DNA of 52,190 nt from JBKPNZ01 sp046732895 (GTDB taxonomy: Bacteria; Actinomycetota; Thermoleophilia; Solirubrobacterales; 70-9). Under the pieces are notes generated by a model that was given only the letters and a program-made list of their open reading frames with translations, did not search any database and was not told where the DNA came from. The stretch lies in the NCBI GenBank assembly GCA_046732895.1, contig JBKPNZ010000062.1:1-52190 (forward strand), given 5' to 3'. Positions 32,420-41,119 of the stretch are shown in pieces; the stretch's first letter is position 1; every line of letters starts with the position of its first letter. Made by a program: the position numbers and the translations under genes.

Positions 32420-33331
32420 ATGGAGTCGGCGACGATCCGCCGAACGCCGCCCCTGCCGAGTCTGATCCGACTCGGCCTGATCTCGATGTTGCTGATCCTG
32501 GCGGCGCTCGCGTGGGCGGTTGCCGACGACCGGATGGGCGCGATGGACGCGGGCCCCGGCACGGACCCCGGGGCGCTCGGGTTCTTCGTCACGGTCTGGG
32601 TGGTGATGATGGCCGCCATGATGTTCCCGTCGATCGCGCCGATGGTGGTCATGTACGCACGGATCCACGCGAGCAGGCGCGAGCGAGACCACGAAGCCGG
32701 AGCCCTCGCGCTCTTTGTTGCGGGCTACTTGTTGAGCTGGACGGCAGCCGGCCTCGCCGCCTACTCGTTATTCGAGCTTGGCCGGTGGCTGTTCGGCGGG
32801 ACGTTCTCGTGGGAAGGGGCGGGTCCCTTTCTCGCCGGCGGGGTCGTGGTCGCCGCCGGCGTCTACCAGCTCACCCCGCTCAAGGACGCATGCCTCCGCA
32901 AATGCCGCAGTCCGTTCATGTTCCTGCTCACAGCCTGGCGTCCCGGCCGGACCGGCGCGCTTCGGATGGGGGTCGGGCACGGCGCCTGGTGTGTGGGCTG
33001 CTGCTGGGCCCTGATGGCTGCCCTATTCGCGCTCGGCGTCATGAGCCTGGGATGGATGGCGCTGATTGCGGCACTGATCGCCGTCGAGAAACTCCTCCCT
33101 TGGCGGGTCCTCGCAACTCGGGGCGTCGCGGTCCTGCTGCTCGCGCTCGGCGTCGCCATCGCCTTCAGCGCACGTGACGTTCCGGGCCTCACGATCCCGG
33201 GCTCACCAGAAGCCGTGCGGGCCATGCAATCGATGGGGATGAAGGCCTCAGGCGACCACAACGACACGAGCAGTTCGATGCGGCAAGGTGACGACGCCGG
33301 CATGGGCAGAGGGAGCGGTGGCATGCGCTAG
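32420..33331 (+). CDS. DUF2182 integral membrane metal-binding protein
   Basis: The 303-residue protein has about seven membrane segments and the DUF2182 marks: VWVVMMAAMMFPSIAPMVVM near residue 55, YQLTPLKDACLRKCRSP near 152-168, and GAWCVGCCWALMAAL near 190-204. The CxxCC and CxxxC pairs and methionine runs suggest metal handling at the membrane. The C-terminal 40 residues are rich in methionine and histidine (MQSMGMKASGDHND), which may bind copper. It forms a two-gene unit with the upstream DUF1326 protein. Confidence 0.9.
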   Translation: MESATIRRTPPLPSLIRLGLISMLLILAALAWAVADDRMGAMDAGPGTDPGALGFFVTVWVVMMAAMMFPSIAPMVVMYARIHASRRERDHEAGALALFVAGYLLSWTAAGLAAYSLFELGRWLFGGTFSWEGAGPFLAGGVVVAAGVYQLTPLKDACLRKCRSPFMFLLTAWRPGRTGALRMGVGHGAWCVGCCWALMAALFALGVMSLGWMALIAALIAVEKLLPWRVLATRGVAVLLLALGVAIAFSARDVPGLTIPGSPEAVRAMQSMGMKASGDHNDTSSSMRQGDDAGMGRGSGGMR

Positions 33332-33403
33332 CCGCTATGCCCGCGGTCCGCTCGGCGAATCAGGCACGACCCCGATGGTCTCACCACCGCACTTGGAAGG
33401 CGG

Positions 33404-33419
33404 GTACGGGTTCCCGTAC
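33404..33419. promoter_or_regulatory. Palindrome upstream of the beta-helix gene
   Basis: GTACGGG and CCCGTAC, seven-base arms, flank TT about 110 bases before the beta-helix gene start. It could be an operator or a hairpin for the preceding DUF2182 transcript; no T-run follows. Confidence 0.3.
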
Positions 33420-33526
33420 TTCGGGCGAGGGGAATCCGCCCCACGGACGCCAGGTTTCCGCATTTGAACGGGCCTCCGTTGCTGGGAGCCTGGACGGGCA
33501 CCGATCGAACCAGAAGGAGCCACCCC

Positions 33527-34939
33527 ATGCCCCGCATCCACTTGCCCCGCACCTCCCGCCTTTCGGCCCTGACTCCGGCCCTGGGGGCGGTGGCAGCGAT
33601 CGCGATGGTGGGCACGGCGCCCGTGGCGAGTGCGCACGACACCTATGTCGACCACACCGATGGCAGCAATGCCTCCACTCAGTGCCGAAGGGCGAGCCCC
33701 TGCGCCACGATCGGCCGCGGAGTCGACAAGGCCGGCCGCGCGGACACGATCTTCGTCGGCGGCGATCCGGTCGCCTTCACCACCCCGGTGACACTCGGGA
33801 ATGGCAAATCGCTCGTGCACCGCGACTTCTCGACCGACCCCGCGATCGACACCTCCGGCCCGGTGTACATCGACAGCGGCTCCGACCCGAGGCCGGCGAT
33901 CACCGTCGCCTCCAATGCGGGAGTTATCAGGGACCTCTTCATCAACTCCGCAAGCACCGCGCTCGAGATCCAGGCCTCCGTGGCGGCGACGGACAACGTG
34001 TTCTTGGAGGAGGACGCGATGAGCGGACCGGTGATCGACATCGCTCCTGACGCACACGGCAAGGCGGCGATCAAGGACAACTCGATCTACGACACGACGC
34101 CGGTCCAAGGTGTGACCCAGGTCGGCATCAGCAACCGCTCCGCCACCGCGCCGCTGATCTCCGGGAACACCCTCGGCGACTTCACCACCGCGATCTCGAC
34201 CAAAGGGCGACCGAGGATCCGCGGGAACTTCATCAAGGGCACCCATCCCGGCGGGAGCTTCACGGGCACCGGGATCATCGTCCGGCACGGCAGCAGGGCG
34301 ACGCTCTCTGGAAATCAGCTCTACAACCCGGACACCAGCGGCAACCCGATCACGGGCATCCTCGTCCTCGGGAACGCACGCTTCAAGAACAACCAGGTGC
34401 TCGACTATGACGTCGGGATCGCGCTCGACGACACGCCGAACCCGGTCGACCTCACGGGCGACGTGATCCGGACGATCGCGGGGGCGAGCTCCAGAGGGCT
34501 CAGGGCCGTCGACAGCACCGATAGCCCCGGCGTCAGCGACCCGCACGCCACCAACCTGACGATCGTCGGGCCGGGCACGCAGATCGCGCTCGACTCGGTC
34601 CGGCTGCGGCTCGACTCGAGCATCGTCGGCGACACCCCTGGCTCTGTCATGTCGCTCTCCGGCGGCTCGACCTGCAAGATCACCTACTCCCGCAGCCAGC
34701 ACACCGGCAACTCCACGGACGGCTGCACGAACTTCCAGACCACGAAGGACCCGCTGTTCAAGCCCGACGGTTACCACCTGAGGCGGGTGTCGCCGCTCAT
34801 CGACAAGGGCAATCCGGACGTCCCGCCCCGGCAGGCGCGGGACCTCGACGGCGATCGCCGAGCACTGGACGGGCCGGACGGCGGCAACTGTCACGGCGCA
34901 GCCCGGCGTGACATCGGCGCCGACGAATACGCCTGCTGA
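33527..34939 (+). CDS. Secreted right-handed beta-helix protein
   Basis: ATG 33527 follows AAGGAG and gives 470 residues. A signal peptide (to about residue 38, VASAHDTYVDHTDG) is followed by the entry pattern CRRASPCATIGRGVDKA and then repeating strands with stacked Asn/Val/Ile, typical of the parallel beta-helix (pectate-lyase-like) fold. The end reads SPLIDKGNP and DIGADEYAC. The helix could bind or cut polysaccharides, but no catalytic residues are obvious. Downstream lies a decayed hydrolase end. It may be a wall-associated or secreted glycan-binding protein. Confidence 0.85.
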   Translation: MPRIHLPRTSRLSALTPALGAVAAIAMVGTAPVASAHDTYVDHTDGSNASTQCRRASPCATIGRGVDKAGRADTIFVGGDPVAFTTPVTLGNGKSLVHRDFSTDPAIDTSGPVYIDSGSDPRPAITVASNAGVIRDLFINSASTALEIQASVAATDNVFLEEDAMSGPVIDIAPDAHGKAAIKDNSIYDTTPVQGVTQVGISNRSATAPLISGNTLGDFTTAISTKGRPRIRGNFIKGTHPGGSFTGTGIIVRHGSRATLSGNQLYNPDTSGNPITGILVLGNARFKNNQVLDYDVGIALDDTPNPVDLTGDVIRTIAGASSRGLRAVDSTDSPGVSDPHATNLTIVGPGTQIALDSVRLRLDSSIVGDTPGSVMSLSGGSTCKITYSRSQHTGNSTDGCTNFQTTKDPLFKPDGYHLRRVSPLIDKGNPDVPPRQARDLDGDRRALDGPDGGNCHGAARRDIGADEYAC

Positions 34940-34940
34940 C

Positions 34941-35026
34941 CTACTCGATCGCCGCCGGTCGGTCGAGGAACTCGGCGAGGAGGTCGCCAGGGCTCGGCCG
35001 CCTTCTCCGGGATGAAGTGGTCGCTG
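34941..35026 (-). pseudogene. Remnant of an alpha/beta hydrolase C-terminus
   Basis: Minus-strand reading gives SDHFIPEKAAEP and, after a frameshift, GDLLAEFLDRPAAIE then a stop. Together they match the last helix of alpha/beta hydrolases such as haloalkane dehalogenases (the catalytic His followed by FIPEEAPE). It is about 85 bases long. Nothing upstream of the segment supports an intact gene. Confidence 0.35.
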
Positions 35027-35094
35027 CGGCGGCGTGAATATCGCCACTCCACGCTCCCGCCTCGAGAGCGCTCGTCGATCGGGTTCTCACTCAG

Positions 35095-35168
35095 TCGGGG
35101 CGACTGGATTTGAACCAGCGACCTTTCGGCCCCCAGCCGAATGCGCTACCAGACTGCGCCACGCCCCG
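35095..35168 (-). tRNA. tRNA-Pro (GGG)
   Basis: The minus strand folds into a cloverleaf with a seven-base acceptor stem CGGGGCG/CGCCCCG, a TTCGG/CCGAA anticodon stem and a loop CTGGGGG giving anticodon GGG. TTCAAAT is the T-loop. The CCA end is not encoded. Confidence 0.95.
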
Positions 35169-35235
35169 GGTATCGCTCGCGAGTCTACGCCAAGAGGCGC
35201 CGTCTCCCCGGCCGCGCAAGGTGGCGTGGACTCGA

Positions 35236-35307
35236 AGCGGGCGACGGGGCTCGAACCCGTGATTGGAGCTTGGAAGGCTCCGGTGTTACCAACTACACCA
35301 CGCCCGC
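35236..35307 (-). tRNA. tRNA-Gly (TCC)
   Basis: The acceptor GCGGGCG/CGCCCGC, anticodon stem GGAGC/GCTCC and loop CTTCCAA give anticodon TCC. The T-loop TTCGAGC is canonical. CCA is not encoded. Confidence 0.95.
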
Positions 35308-35335
35308 AGAGCCGCCGAGTATAGGTCGAGGCGCC

Positions 35336-36931
35336 CTACTCGCAGTAGGCGCGACCGCCCGACGGCGCCGGGTCGCGGCCCTGGATGCCGCGACAACGGT
35401 CGAGGTCCTGCAGGCGGTTCGCAAGCGCCTGCTCCTGCTGACCGGCGCCTCCCCCGCTCCCGTCGAGGTTGTCGAGCTGGAACGGATCGGAGCCGAGGTC
35501 GTAGAACTCGGCCTCGTCGGTGGAGTGGCACAGGTGGCGGCCATCCGGCTGGGGAAGCCGGCGGTATTCGACGTAGCTGTCGCTCTTCGTCCGGATGCCC
35601 TCGAACTTGCAGGGGCGTGAGGGCGTACGCCGATCGCGCGTGAGGTCGAACTCGAGGGCGACGCCGCGGTCTGAGGGCCATCCGGACCGGCCGCCGCCGA
35701 TGAGGTCGACGAGCGAGCGTCCGTCCATGATCCGGCACTTGCCCCCGTGTCCCGGGCAGGAGTCGGCGTTGGCGAGATCGAGGAAGGTGGGCGCGATGTC
35801 GATGTTCGCGGCGACGTCGCCGACGTGCGCTGAGGCTGGTCCCGGGAGATAACGCCCGGGCACGTGGATGAGGAAGGGCATGTTCATGATCTCCTCGTAG
35901 GGGATCTCCTTGCCCTGCGGGATCCGGTGCTCGCCGAAGAAGTAGCCGTTGTCGGAGATCAGGGCGATCACGGTGCGCCCGGCCTCGTTGTGCTTACGCA
36001 CGGCGTCGTAGATGTGCTCGACGCCGCGGTCGACCTCCCGCAGGGAAGCCAGCGCGCAGCGGTAGCGGTCCCTCATCGCGCCGGCGACGCTGTGCCCGAA
36101 CCGGCTGTAGAGCTTCATGAATGAGGGCTTGTCGGATATGTCGTCCTCGTTGTAGGAGGGCGGCTTGGGTAGGGGCAGACCGTCGTAGCGGTGCTCATCG
36201 CCTGGGGCGGGAACGGCTGCATGCTGACAGTGGCCGGAGCCGCCTCCACCCGTGTGTGGCGCGTACTGATCGAGCTCGAGGAAGAAGGGGCGGGTCTTGC
36301 GCGAGAGCCTCGAGACGACCTTCGTCGCCGCTCGGTTGAGCACCGTCGTCAGGTAGTCGCGGCGACTCGATCCGTAGGACCGGATCTTGTGGCCGACCTG
36401 GAGGTCGTAGTCGTAGTAGCGATGCGGCTCGAGGGCGACATTCAGGCGGTCCCACTCGTCGGGGACGGGGGATGGATGCCCTTCGAACGATCCATTGAGG
36501 TACTTCCCAACGTGCGCCGTGGTGTAGCCGGCATGCTGGAGCCACGCCGGGAGGATGTTGTGCGGGGAGACGAGGGCGCGGTAGCCGGGACGGTTGTCCA
36601 GAACGCCCGTGTTGTGCGGGTACTGGCCCGTGATGAGGCTCGCCCGTGAGGGACAGCAGACCGGCGCCGTGACCATGTAGTCGGAGAAGCGGGTCCCGCC
36701 TGGCCCGGCGACGCGCTCAAACGTGCGGGGCATGGTCCGAGAAGTGACCATGGCGTTGGTCGCGTCGTCCAGCTGGATGAGGATCAGGTTGGGGCGCTTC
36801 GCGTGCGCGAGCTCCTGGGCGGGCGCTGCGCCGGAGCCCAGCCAGGCGAGCGCCAGCGCCCCTGCCAGAAGCGCCGTTGCAAGCGTTAGCGACCGCATGC
36901 GGCCGGCGCCTCGAGCCGGTCCCGTCGGCAT
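35336..36931 (-). CDS. Secreted sulfatase
   Basis: The 531-residue protein has an N-terminal signal peptide (hydrophobic residues 15-38) followed by RPNLILIQLDDATNA, the sulfatase opening with the aspartates DD at 55-56. The formylglycine site is CCPSRASLITGQYPHN: Cys92 in CxPSR is the residue converted to formylglycine. Further marks are GKYLNG near residue 142 and DNGYFFGEH in the C-terminal part. Alkaline phosphatase-superfamily sulfatases hydrolyse sulfate esters. Formylglycine-generating enzyme is needed and its gene is not in this window. It acts outside the membrane. A start at the internal MRSL is possible. Confidence 0.92.
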   Translation of the reverse strand: MPTGPARGAGRMRSLTLATALLAGALALAWLGSGAAPAQELAHAKRPNLILIQLDDATNAMVTSRTMPRTFERVAGPGGTRFSDYMVTAPVCCPSRASLITGQYPHNTGVLDNRPGYRALVSPHNILPAWLQHAGYTTAHVGKYLNGSFEGHPSPVPDEWDRLNVALEPHRYYDYDLQVGHKIRSYGSSRRDYLTTVLNRAATKVVSRLSRKTRPFFLELDQYAPHTGGGGSGHCQHAAVPAPGDEHRYDGLPLPKPPSYNEDDISDKPSFMKLYSRFGHSVAGAMRDRYRCALASLREVDRGVEHIYDAVRKHNEAGRTVIALISDNGYFFGEHRIPQGKEIPYEEIMNMPFLIHVPGRYLPGPASAHVGDVAANIDIAPTFLDLANADSCPGHGGKCRIMDGRSLVDLIGGGRSGWPSDRGVALEFDLTRDRRTPSRPCKFEGIRTKSDSYVEYRRLPQPDGRHLCHSTDEAEFYDLGSDPFQLDNLDGSGGGAGQQEQALANRLQDLDRCRGIQGRDPAPSGGRAYCE

Positions 36932-36970
36932 CGCGGAACCGTAGCAACCGTCCCTCGACGGCTTCGCTGC

Positions 36971-37552
36971 TCAGCCCGAGCGCATCCCGAAGTCCAGCGT
37001 GTAAATGCCTCCGTGCGCGTGCGGGTTCGAGGGACTTCCCTTGACGAACCCGACGCCCATGTCACGGAAGGTGCCGGACAGGATGTTGGCGCGGTGCTCG
37101 GAGCTGTTCATCCATGCCTTGACGATGTGGTGCGGCGTGCCCCGGCGCTTCAGGCCCCAGCCGATGTTCTCGCCATAGGCCCACCGGCTCAGACCGCCGC
37201 TCAGGTAGCCGGATGACTGGAGGCGTCGTTGGGGGCTCTTCTCGCCGCCGCACTGATGGTCGAAGCAGTGGTGGCGCTCCATGTACTCGGAGTGGTTCTG
37301 GGCGGCGCGTTGCAGGCGCTTGTCGCGGTGGAGGCCACCCCGGTTGTGGGAGTGGCGCTTCTGGTTGACCAGGCACATGATCGCCTTGCGCGCCTGGCCG
37401 TGGCGAAGTGAGCTCGGGTTGTCGTTACCCCAGCGCTTGCAGGCGTTGGCACTCGCCGAGCCGCTCATCGGCGGCGCGAAGAGAAGCGCGGCCACGGCGG
37501 CCGCGAGCACCGCAAGGAGCGGCATGACTATGTCCCGCCTTGTCAAGGCCAT
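36971..37552 (-). CDS. Secreted CAP-domain protein (SCP/PR-1 family), copy 1
   Basis: The 193-residue protein has an N-terminal signal peptide (hydrophobic residues 8-28, SASANA). It continues with a CAP domain: CLVNQKRHSHNRGGLHRDKRL as the entry (core CLVNQKRHSHNRGGL), NHSEYMERHHCFDHQ, GENIGWG, MNSSEHRANILSGTFRDMGVG. The signature GENI and the HRANIL region are kept. CAP proteins bind lipids or act as secreted effectors; most bacterial ones have unknown roles. It is followed by a paralogue at 37680. Confidence 0.9.
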   Translation of the reverse strand: MALTRRDIVMPLLAVLAAAVAALLFAPPMSGSASANACKRWGNDNPSSLRHGQARKAIMCLVNQKRHSHNRGGLHRDKRLQRAAQNHSEYMERHHCFDHQCGGEKSPQRRLQSSGYLSGGLSRWAYGENIGWGLKRRGTPHHIVKAWMNSSEHRANILSGTFRDMGVGFVKGSPSNPHAHGGIYTLDFGMRSG

Positions 37553-37661
37553 CGGTATCTGAATCGAGACCGGCGTTCATCCTCTTGAGCCAAGCGGACG
37601 AGTTACCGAGGTCCCGTTGGCCGCTAATAGTGCTCGCGCGGGCGGTCGTTCAAACGCCTTT

Positions 37662-37671
37662 TTTCGCGAAA
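37662..37671. terminator. Palindromic hairpin between the CAP genes
   Basis: TTTCGCGAAA is a perfect ten-base palindrome just after the stop of the second CAP gene (minus strand), next to a run of A on that strand. It may end the transcript. Confidence 0.3.
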
Positions 37672-37679
37672 GCCGGAAA

Positions 37680-38249
37680 TTAGGGCTTGCGCCAGGCGAA
37701 GACGGCCGTGAAGGTGGTGAGGGCGTTGTTGTTGTTGCAGCTCCCGTGAGGGACGCCCTTGCCGGCTCCCACCCCGATATCGCGGTACTTCGACTTGAGG
37801 ATGTTCCTGCGATGGAAGGGGGTGCCCATCCATGCATGCACCATCTGTTTCGGCGTGCTCTCGCACCCGAAGCTCTCCGAGTAGTGCCAGCGGGTTGCGC
37901 CCTGCAGGTAGCCCGTCTCGCGGATGCGCCCGCCGAGACCCGGCTCGCCCGGGCACTTGTCCTGGAAGCAGTCCTTCTTCAGCATCTGCCTCGTGTGCCG
38001 GCCGGCGGCCTGGTCGAGCTTGCCGTTGCGATCGAGCTGATGCTTGCCGCGATCGTGGCGCTTGTCGTTCACGAGGCAGAAGATCGCCCGTTTGAGGTCC
38101 TTGAGGGACGCCGTGGCGTGCGTGTCGTCGGCGTGGCGGCAGGTGGCGGCGGCGGCATTGGTGGCGGCGCCACCAATGGCAAGCACGGCAAGCAGCGCGA
38201 GCAGACCAGCTGTTGCGATCGCCCTGCCGATGTGAATTGGTCCCGCCAC
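37680..38249 (-). CDS. Secreted CAP-domain protein, copy 2
   Basis: This 189-residue protein has a signal peptide (to about residue 36, AAAATCRHAD) and CAP marks: CLVNDKRHDRGKHQLDRN, AGRHTRQMLKKDCFQDKC, HYSESFGCES in place of GENIG, and WMGTPFHRRNILKSKYRDIGVG. The GENI motif is replaced by SESFG, so one conserved glutamate remains (in ESFG) while other residues differ. It probably arose by tandem duplication with copy 1. Function is unknown; secretion is likely. Confidence 0.88.
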   Translation of the reverse strand: MAGPIHIGRAIATAGLLALLAVLAIGGAATNAAAATCRHADDTHATASLKDLKRAIFCLVNDKRHDRGKHQLDRNGKLDQAAGRHTRQMLKKDCFQDKCPGEPGLGGRIRETGYLQGATRWHYSESFGCESTPKQMVHAWMGTPFHRRNILKSKYRDIGVGAGKGVPHGSCNNNNALTTFTAVFAWRKP

Positions 38250-38279
38250 GGCATCAGAGACTAATGAGATGCGGCTCAG

Positions 38280-38353
38280 CGGGGCAGCCAGGACTCGAAC
38301 CTGGAATCCCCGGTTTTGGAGACCGGTGCCTTAGCCAATTTGGCCACTGCCCC
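38280..38353 (-). tRNA. tRNA-Trp (CCA)
   Basis: Acceptor GGGGCAG/CTGCCCC, anticodon stem CCGGT/ACCGG and loop CTCCAAA give anticodon CCA. The T-loop TTCGAGT is canonical. Confidence 0.93.
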
Positions 38354-38445
38354 GAGGCGATCCATCGTAGCCCGCGGAGCCGGGTCGGGCGCCTGGCGGG
38401 CCGAGTGCGGACTTGGGGGCCCCGATCACGCACTCGATCGTTCGA

Positions 38446-38530
38446 TGCGGACGAGAGGACTCGAACCTCCACGGGCCAATGGCCCACCAGGACCTAAACC
38501 TGGCGCGTATCCCAATTCCGCCACGTCCGC
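38446..38530 (-). tRNA. tRNA-Leu (TAG)
   Basis: Acceptor GCGGACG/CGTCCGC, anticodon loop TTTAGGT giving TAG, and a long variable arm (about 15 bases) as in class II tRNAs. Confidence 0.93.
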
Positions 38531-38618
38531 AGGCGCTCTGATGTTAGGCCACGCGGTGAGCCGCTCCTGCACCCCTTTAACCGTCGCGCGGAGCCGCTTC
38601 AGCGCTTAGACTTGCCCC

Positions 38619-39146
38619 ATGGAGGCCACTGAGGTCCGACAGGGCTACGAGCTCTGGCGGCCGAACAGGGAGAAGGCCCAGTCGAAGTCGATGAAGGCTC
38701 TCATCGCCTTCGTCCTGCTGGTGTCGGCAGGCATGGTCTTCGTGATCACCATCGGCGGCTGGGAACGCCTGCAGGGCCCGAGCGTCGGCGCGATGTCGCT
38801 CATCTACGCCGGCATCTACGTGCTCTTCGCCTTCCTCGTCGCCCGCTGGAACCGCGGCGTCCTGCCCGTCGCCTCGGCACTAGCCGTGATCCTCGCGATC
38901 TTCGCTGCGATCGCCGGACCGGCATGGTTCGATCGCTCCAAGGACGGGCTGAGCGGCCCGGCCCTCCCCGACGACCTTCTCGGCCTGCTCTGCCTGTTGC
39001 TCGTTCCCGTCCAGCTGATCCTGATCGTCGTCTCGATGATCGGGTTCAACCAGAACTGGCACGTCGAGGAGGAGCGCCCCATCGGCGGTGTGCCGCTCCA
39101 CGGCGAGGACGAGGACGACACCGGGCCTGAGCCGGCGCCCGCCTAG
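38619..39146 (+). CDS. Four-TM membrane protein, unknown function
   Basis: The 175-residue protein has four clear hydrophobic helices, at about residues 27-47, 57-75, 80-101 and 120-143. The N-terminus is charged (about 25 residues) and the C-terminus acidic (GEDEDDTGPEPAP). No family is recognised. The composition and spacing are those of a real membrane protein; the ATG lacks a clear ribosome site. It lies between tRNA genes and a beta-lactamase-like gene. Confidence 0.75.
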   Translation: MEATEVRQGYELWRPNREKAQSKSMKALIAFVLLVSAGMVFVITIGGWERLQGPSVGAMSLIYAGIYVLFAFLVARWNRGVLPVASALAVILAIFAAIAGPAWFDRSKDGLSGPALPDDLLGLLCLLLVPVQLILIVVSMIGFNQNWHVEEERPIGGVPLHGEDEDDTGPEPAPA

Positions 39147-39186
39147 GGGTCGGTCCGAACAGGCAGGGCTGGGAACCTGGCGGGCG

Positions 39187-40308
39187 CTAGAGCGCGTGGC
39201 GGGACCGGCTGAATAGCCGCTGGGCGATCCCGCGGACGGTTTCGATCCCATAGGCCATCGTCGGCTCTCCGTCCGTGAGCACGGCGACGCCGGCCTCGCG
39301 GCGCCCGCGCTCGAGCCGTGCGACCTGATGCACGAGTTGGCCCCGTTCGGTTCCGCGCCACCCTCCCTTGAAGCGCACCCGCCATCCCTCGGGCGCCACG
39401 CCTGGGATTCCCCATCGCTGGTCTGGAACGATCGCTGTCAGCAGTCCAGCACCGAAGTCAGCATCGGGGCCGATCAGTACTTGGTCGAGCCCGTCCATGA
39501 GGCTGGCCATGTCGCGGGCGCTGATCTGAGCGTTCGCCCAGTACCCCGAGACGGTGAAGTCACGTAGGTGCGCGCGCCGGGCTACGGTGAACAGACCAGC
39601 GTCGCCAACGCGCTGGTAGATCGCGTCGGCGGCGGCGTTGTCGCTGTAGGTGATCATTGCCGACAGCAGGCTGCGGGTCCCAGGATCGAGCCTTCGGCCT
39701 TCGGCCCTGAACTGGTCGAGCTCCGCGGCGAGCAGCATCACCTTGACCACACTGGCCGAGACGTAGCGGCGCCCTGCCGCGAGCCCGCGGCTGCGTCCGC
39801 GCGAATCGACCACCGCAAACGAAACGAGGCCAGCACGCGAGCGCGCGTACCGACGCGCTGCAGCGATTCCGTATGCCCGCGGGAACCGTCTGGGAGGGCG
39901 GTGGGCGGCGGGCGGCGGGCCATCCTGCATTCGGTAGGGGCGGACCACTGCGATGGCGCGCGTGGGGGCGGCGATCCCTACAGGCCCACTCGCGCGATGC
40001 GCAGCAGGGGAGGCGAGGCGACCATCGCCCCCGAGCGCCAGGGGGAGGGCGATGAGAATCGCAGCCGTGACTGCGCCCGCGATCCCGGCCCTCGGGAATC
40101 CGCGAGCAACCCCGGGCGGCCGGCTCGCTCGGCCATGCCGGCGACGTGAGCGAGAGCGCTGCGTGCTTTCCTCACAACGCCGTCGCAGCTCCCCGATGTC
40201 GTTGTTCTGGGGTTGAGGTGGCCTCGCCGCCGTTGCGACCCAGCCACCCTCGCCGTTGACCCTTCCATGGCCCACCGGAAGGCCGACGCTACCACTCGTC
40301 GTGCTCAC
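39187..40308 (-). CDS. Membrane-anchored serine hydrolase, class A beta-lactamase fold
   Basis: The 373-residue protein has an arginine-rich N-terminus, one membrane anchor at about residues 76-92, and the class A active-site motifs: SVVK at 186-189, SDN at 222-224, and KGG at 314-316. The omega-loop glutamate is not evident, so hydrolysis of beta-lactams is uncertain; many actinobacterial proteins of this type act on cell-wall peptides. The catalytic domain would face outside. Confidence 0.87.
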   Translation of the reverse strand: MSTTSGSVGLPVGHGRVNGEGGWVATAARPPQPQNNDIGELRRRCEESTQRSRSRRRHGRASRPPGVARGFPRAGIAGAVTAAILIALPLALGGDGRLASPAAHRASGPVGIAAPTRAIAVVRPYRMQDGPPPAAHRPPRRFPRAYGIAAARRYARSRAGLVSFAVVDSRGRSRGLAAGRRYVSASVVKVMLLAAELDQFRAEGRRLDPGTRSLLSAMITYSDNAAADAIYQRVGDAGLFTVARRAHLRDFTVSGYWANAQISARDMASLMDGLDQVLIGPDADFGAGLLTAIVPDQRWGIPGVAPEGWRVRFKGGWRGTERGQLVHQVARLERGRREAGVAVLTDGEPTMAYGIETVRGIAQRLFSRSRHAL

Positions 40309-40377
40309 CTGAACTGCTCGTGACAGCCTCGGTCGCGTGCGTCAATTCCCCAACCCGAGTGCCAGGACCAGAGAACC

Positions 40378-41070
40378 TCAAAAAAGGCTCTTCTGCTCCT
40401 CGCGGGGCTCGATCAGGTGCGGCCCGTCGTCGCGAACGTCGTTGACGAAGTCACCGACCTCCCGGACGACGAGCAGATCCTCCGGCGCCGGAACGAGCAG
40501 GCCTCGGAGGTCATCCACCTCGGCCTCGGGCGCCAGCCAATCGCCCTCGACGTCGGGAGCGAGCACCACAGGCATGCGGTCGTGGATCGGACGGATGAGC
40601 TCGTTCGGCTCACACGTGACGATCGTGCACGAATGCGTCACCCCGTCACCCGAGCGCTCGGGCAGGCCCGCCCAGAGGCCGGCGAAGGCGAAGAGCTCTC
40701 CGTCGGGGCGTGAGACCCACACCGGCCGCTTCCCCTGCTCATCCTCGAGCCACTCATAGAAGCCATCGGCGGGGATCAGGCAGCGTCGCTCCTCGAACGA
40801 CTCGCGAAACGCCGGCTGGCTCTCCAGAGTCTCGGCGCGAGCGTTGATGAGCGGCCTCCCGCCCTTCTCGGCCCACCGCCCTGGAATGAGCCCCCACCGC
40901 AGCCTGCCGAGCTCGCGCGTGGCGTCCTCCCTGCGCCGAACCGCGAGCACCGGATCGGTCGGCGCGATGTTGAAGCGCGGCTCGTCCTCCACCTCCACCG
41001 ACTCGGAGACGTCGAAGCGCACGCGCAGCTTCGCCGGGTCGGGATTAGTGAGCGTGTAGCGCCCGCACAT
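40378..41070 (-). CDS. SRAP domain protein (abasic-site DNA-protein crosslink, YedK/HMCES-like)
   Basis: The start at ATG 41070 puts Cys2 next to the start methionine, which is the family's catalytic residue after methionine removal. The 230-residue protein has CGRYTLT at the N-terminus, NIAPTDPVLAVRR near residue 35, RWGLIPGRW near 58, INARAET near 75, and IHDRMPVVL near 160 with the conserved histidine. SRAP proteins cross-link to abasic sites in single-stranded DNA and protect them. An upstream in-frame start exists to 41172 but would bury Cys2. Confidence 0.92.
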   Translation of the reverse strand: MCGRYTLTNPDPAKLRVRFDVSESVEVEDEPRFNIAPTDPVLAVRRREDATRELGRLRWGLIPGRWAEKGGRPLINARAETLESQPAFRESFEERRCLIPADGFYEWLEDEQGKRPVWVSRPDGELFAFAGLWAGLPERSGDGVTHSCTIVTCEPNELIRPIHDRMPVVLAPDVEGDWLAPEAEVDDLRGLLVPAPEDLLVVREVGDFVNDVRDDGPHLIEPREEQKSLF

Positions 41071-41119
41071 CTCACGTTCGAGGCTAGCGCCCGCCGCACG
41101 CGTCAGAATTGGGCGGCGA

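Noticed and set aside
33335..35047. 570-residue open frame antisense to the beta-helix gene
   Set aside because: It is Val/Arg/Asp-rich with no hydrophobic core pattern, and the plus strand has a clear secreted beta-helix protein with a ribosome site.
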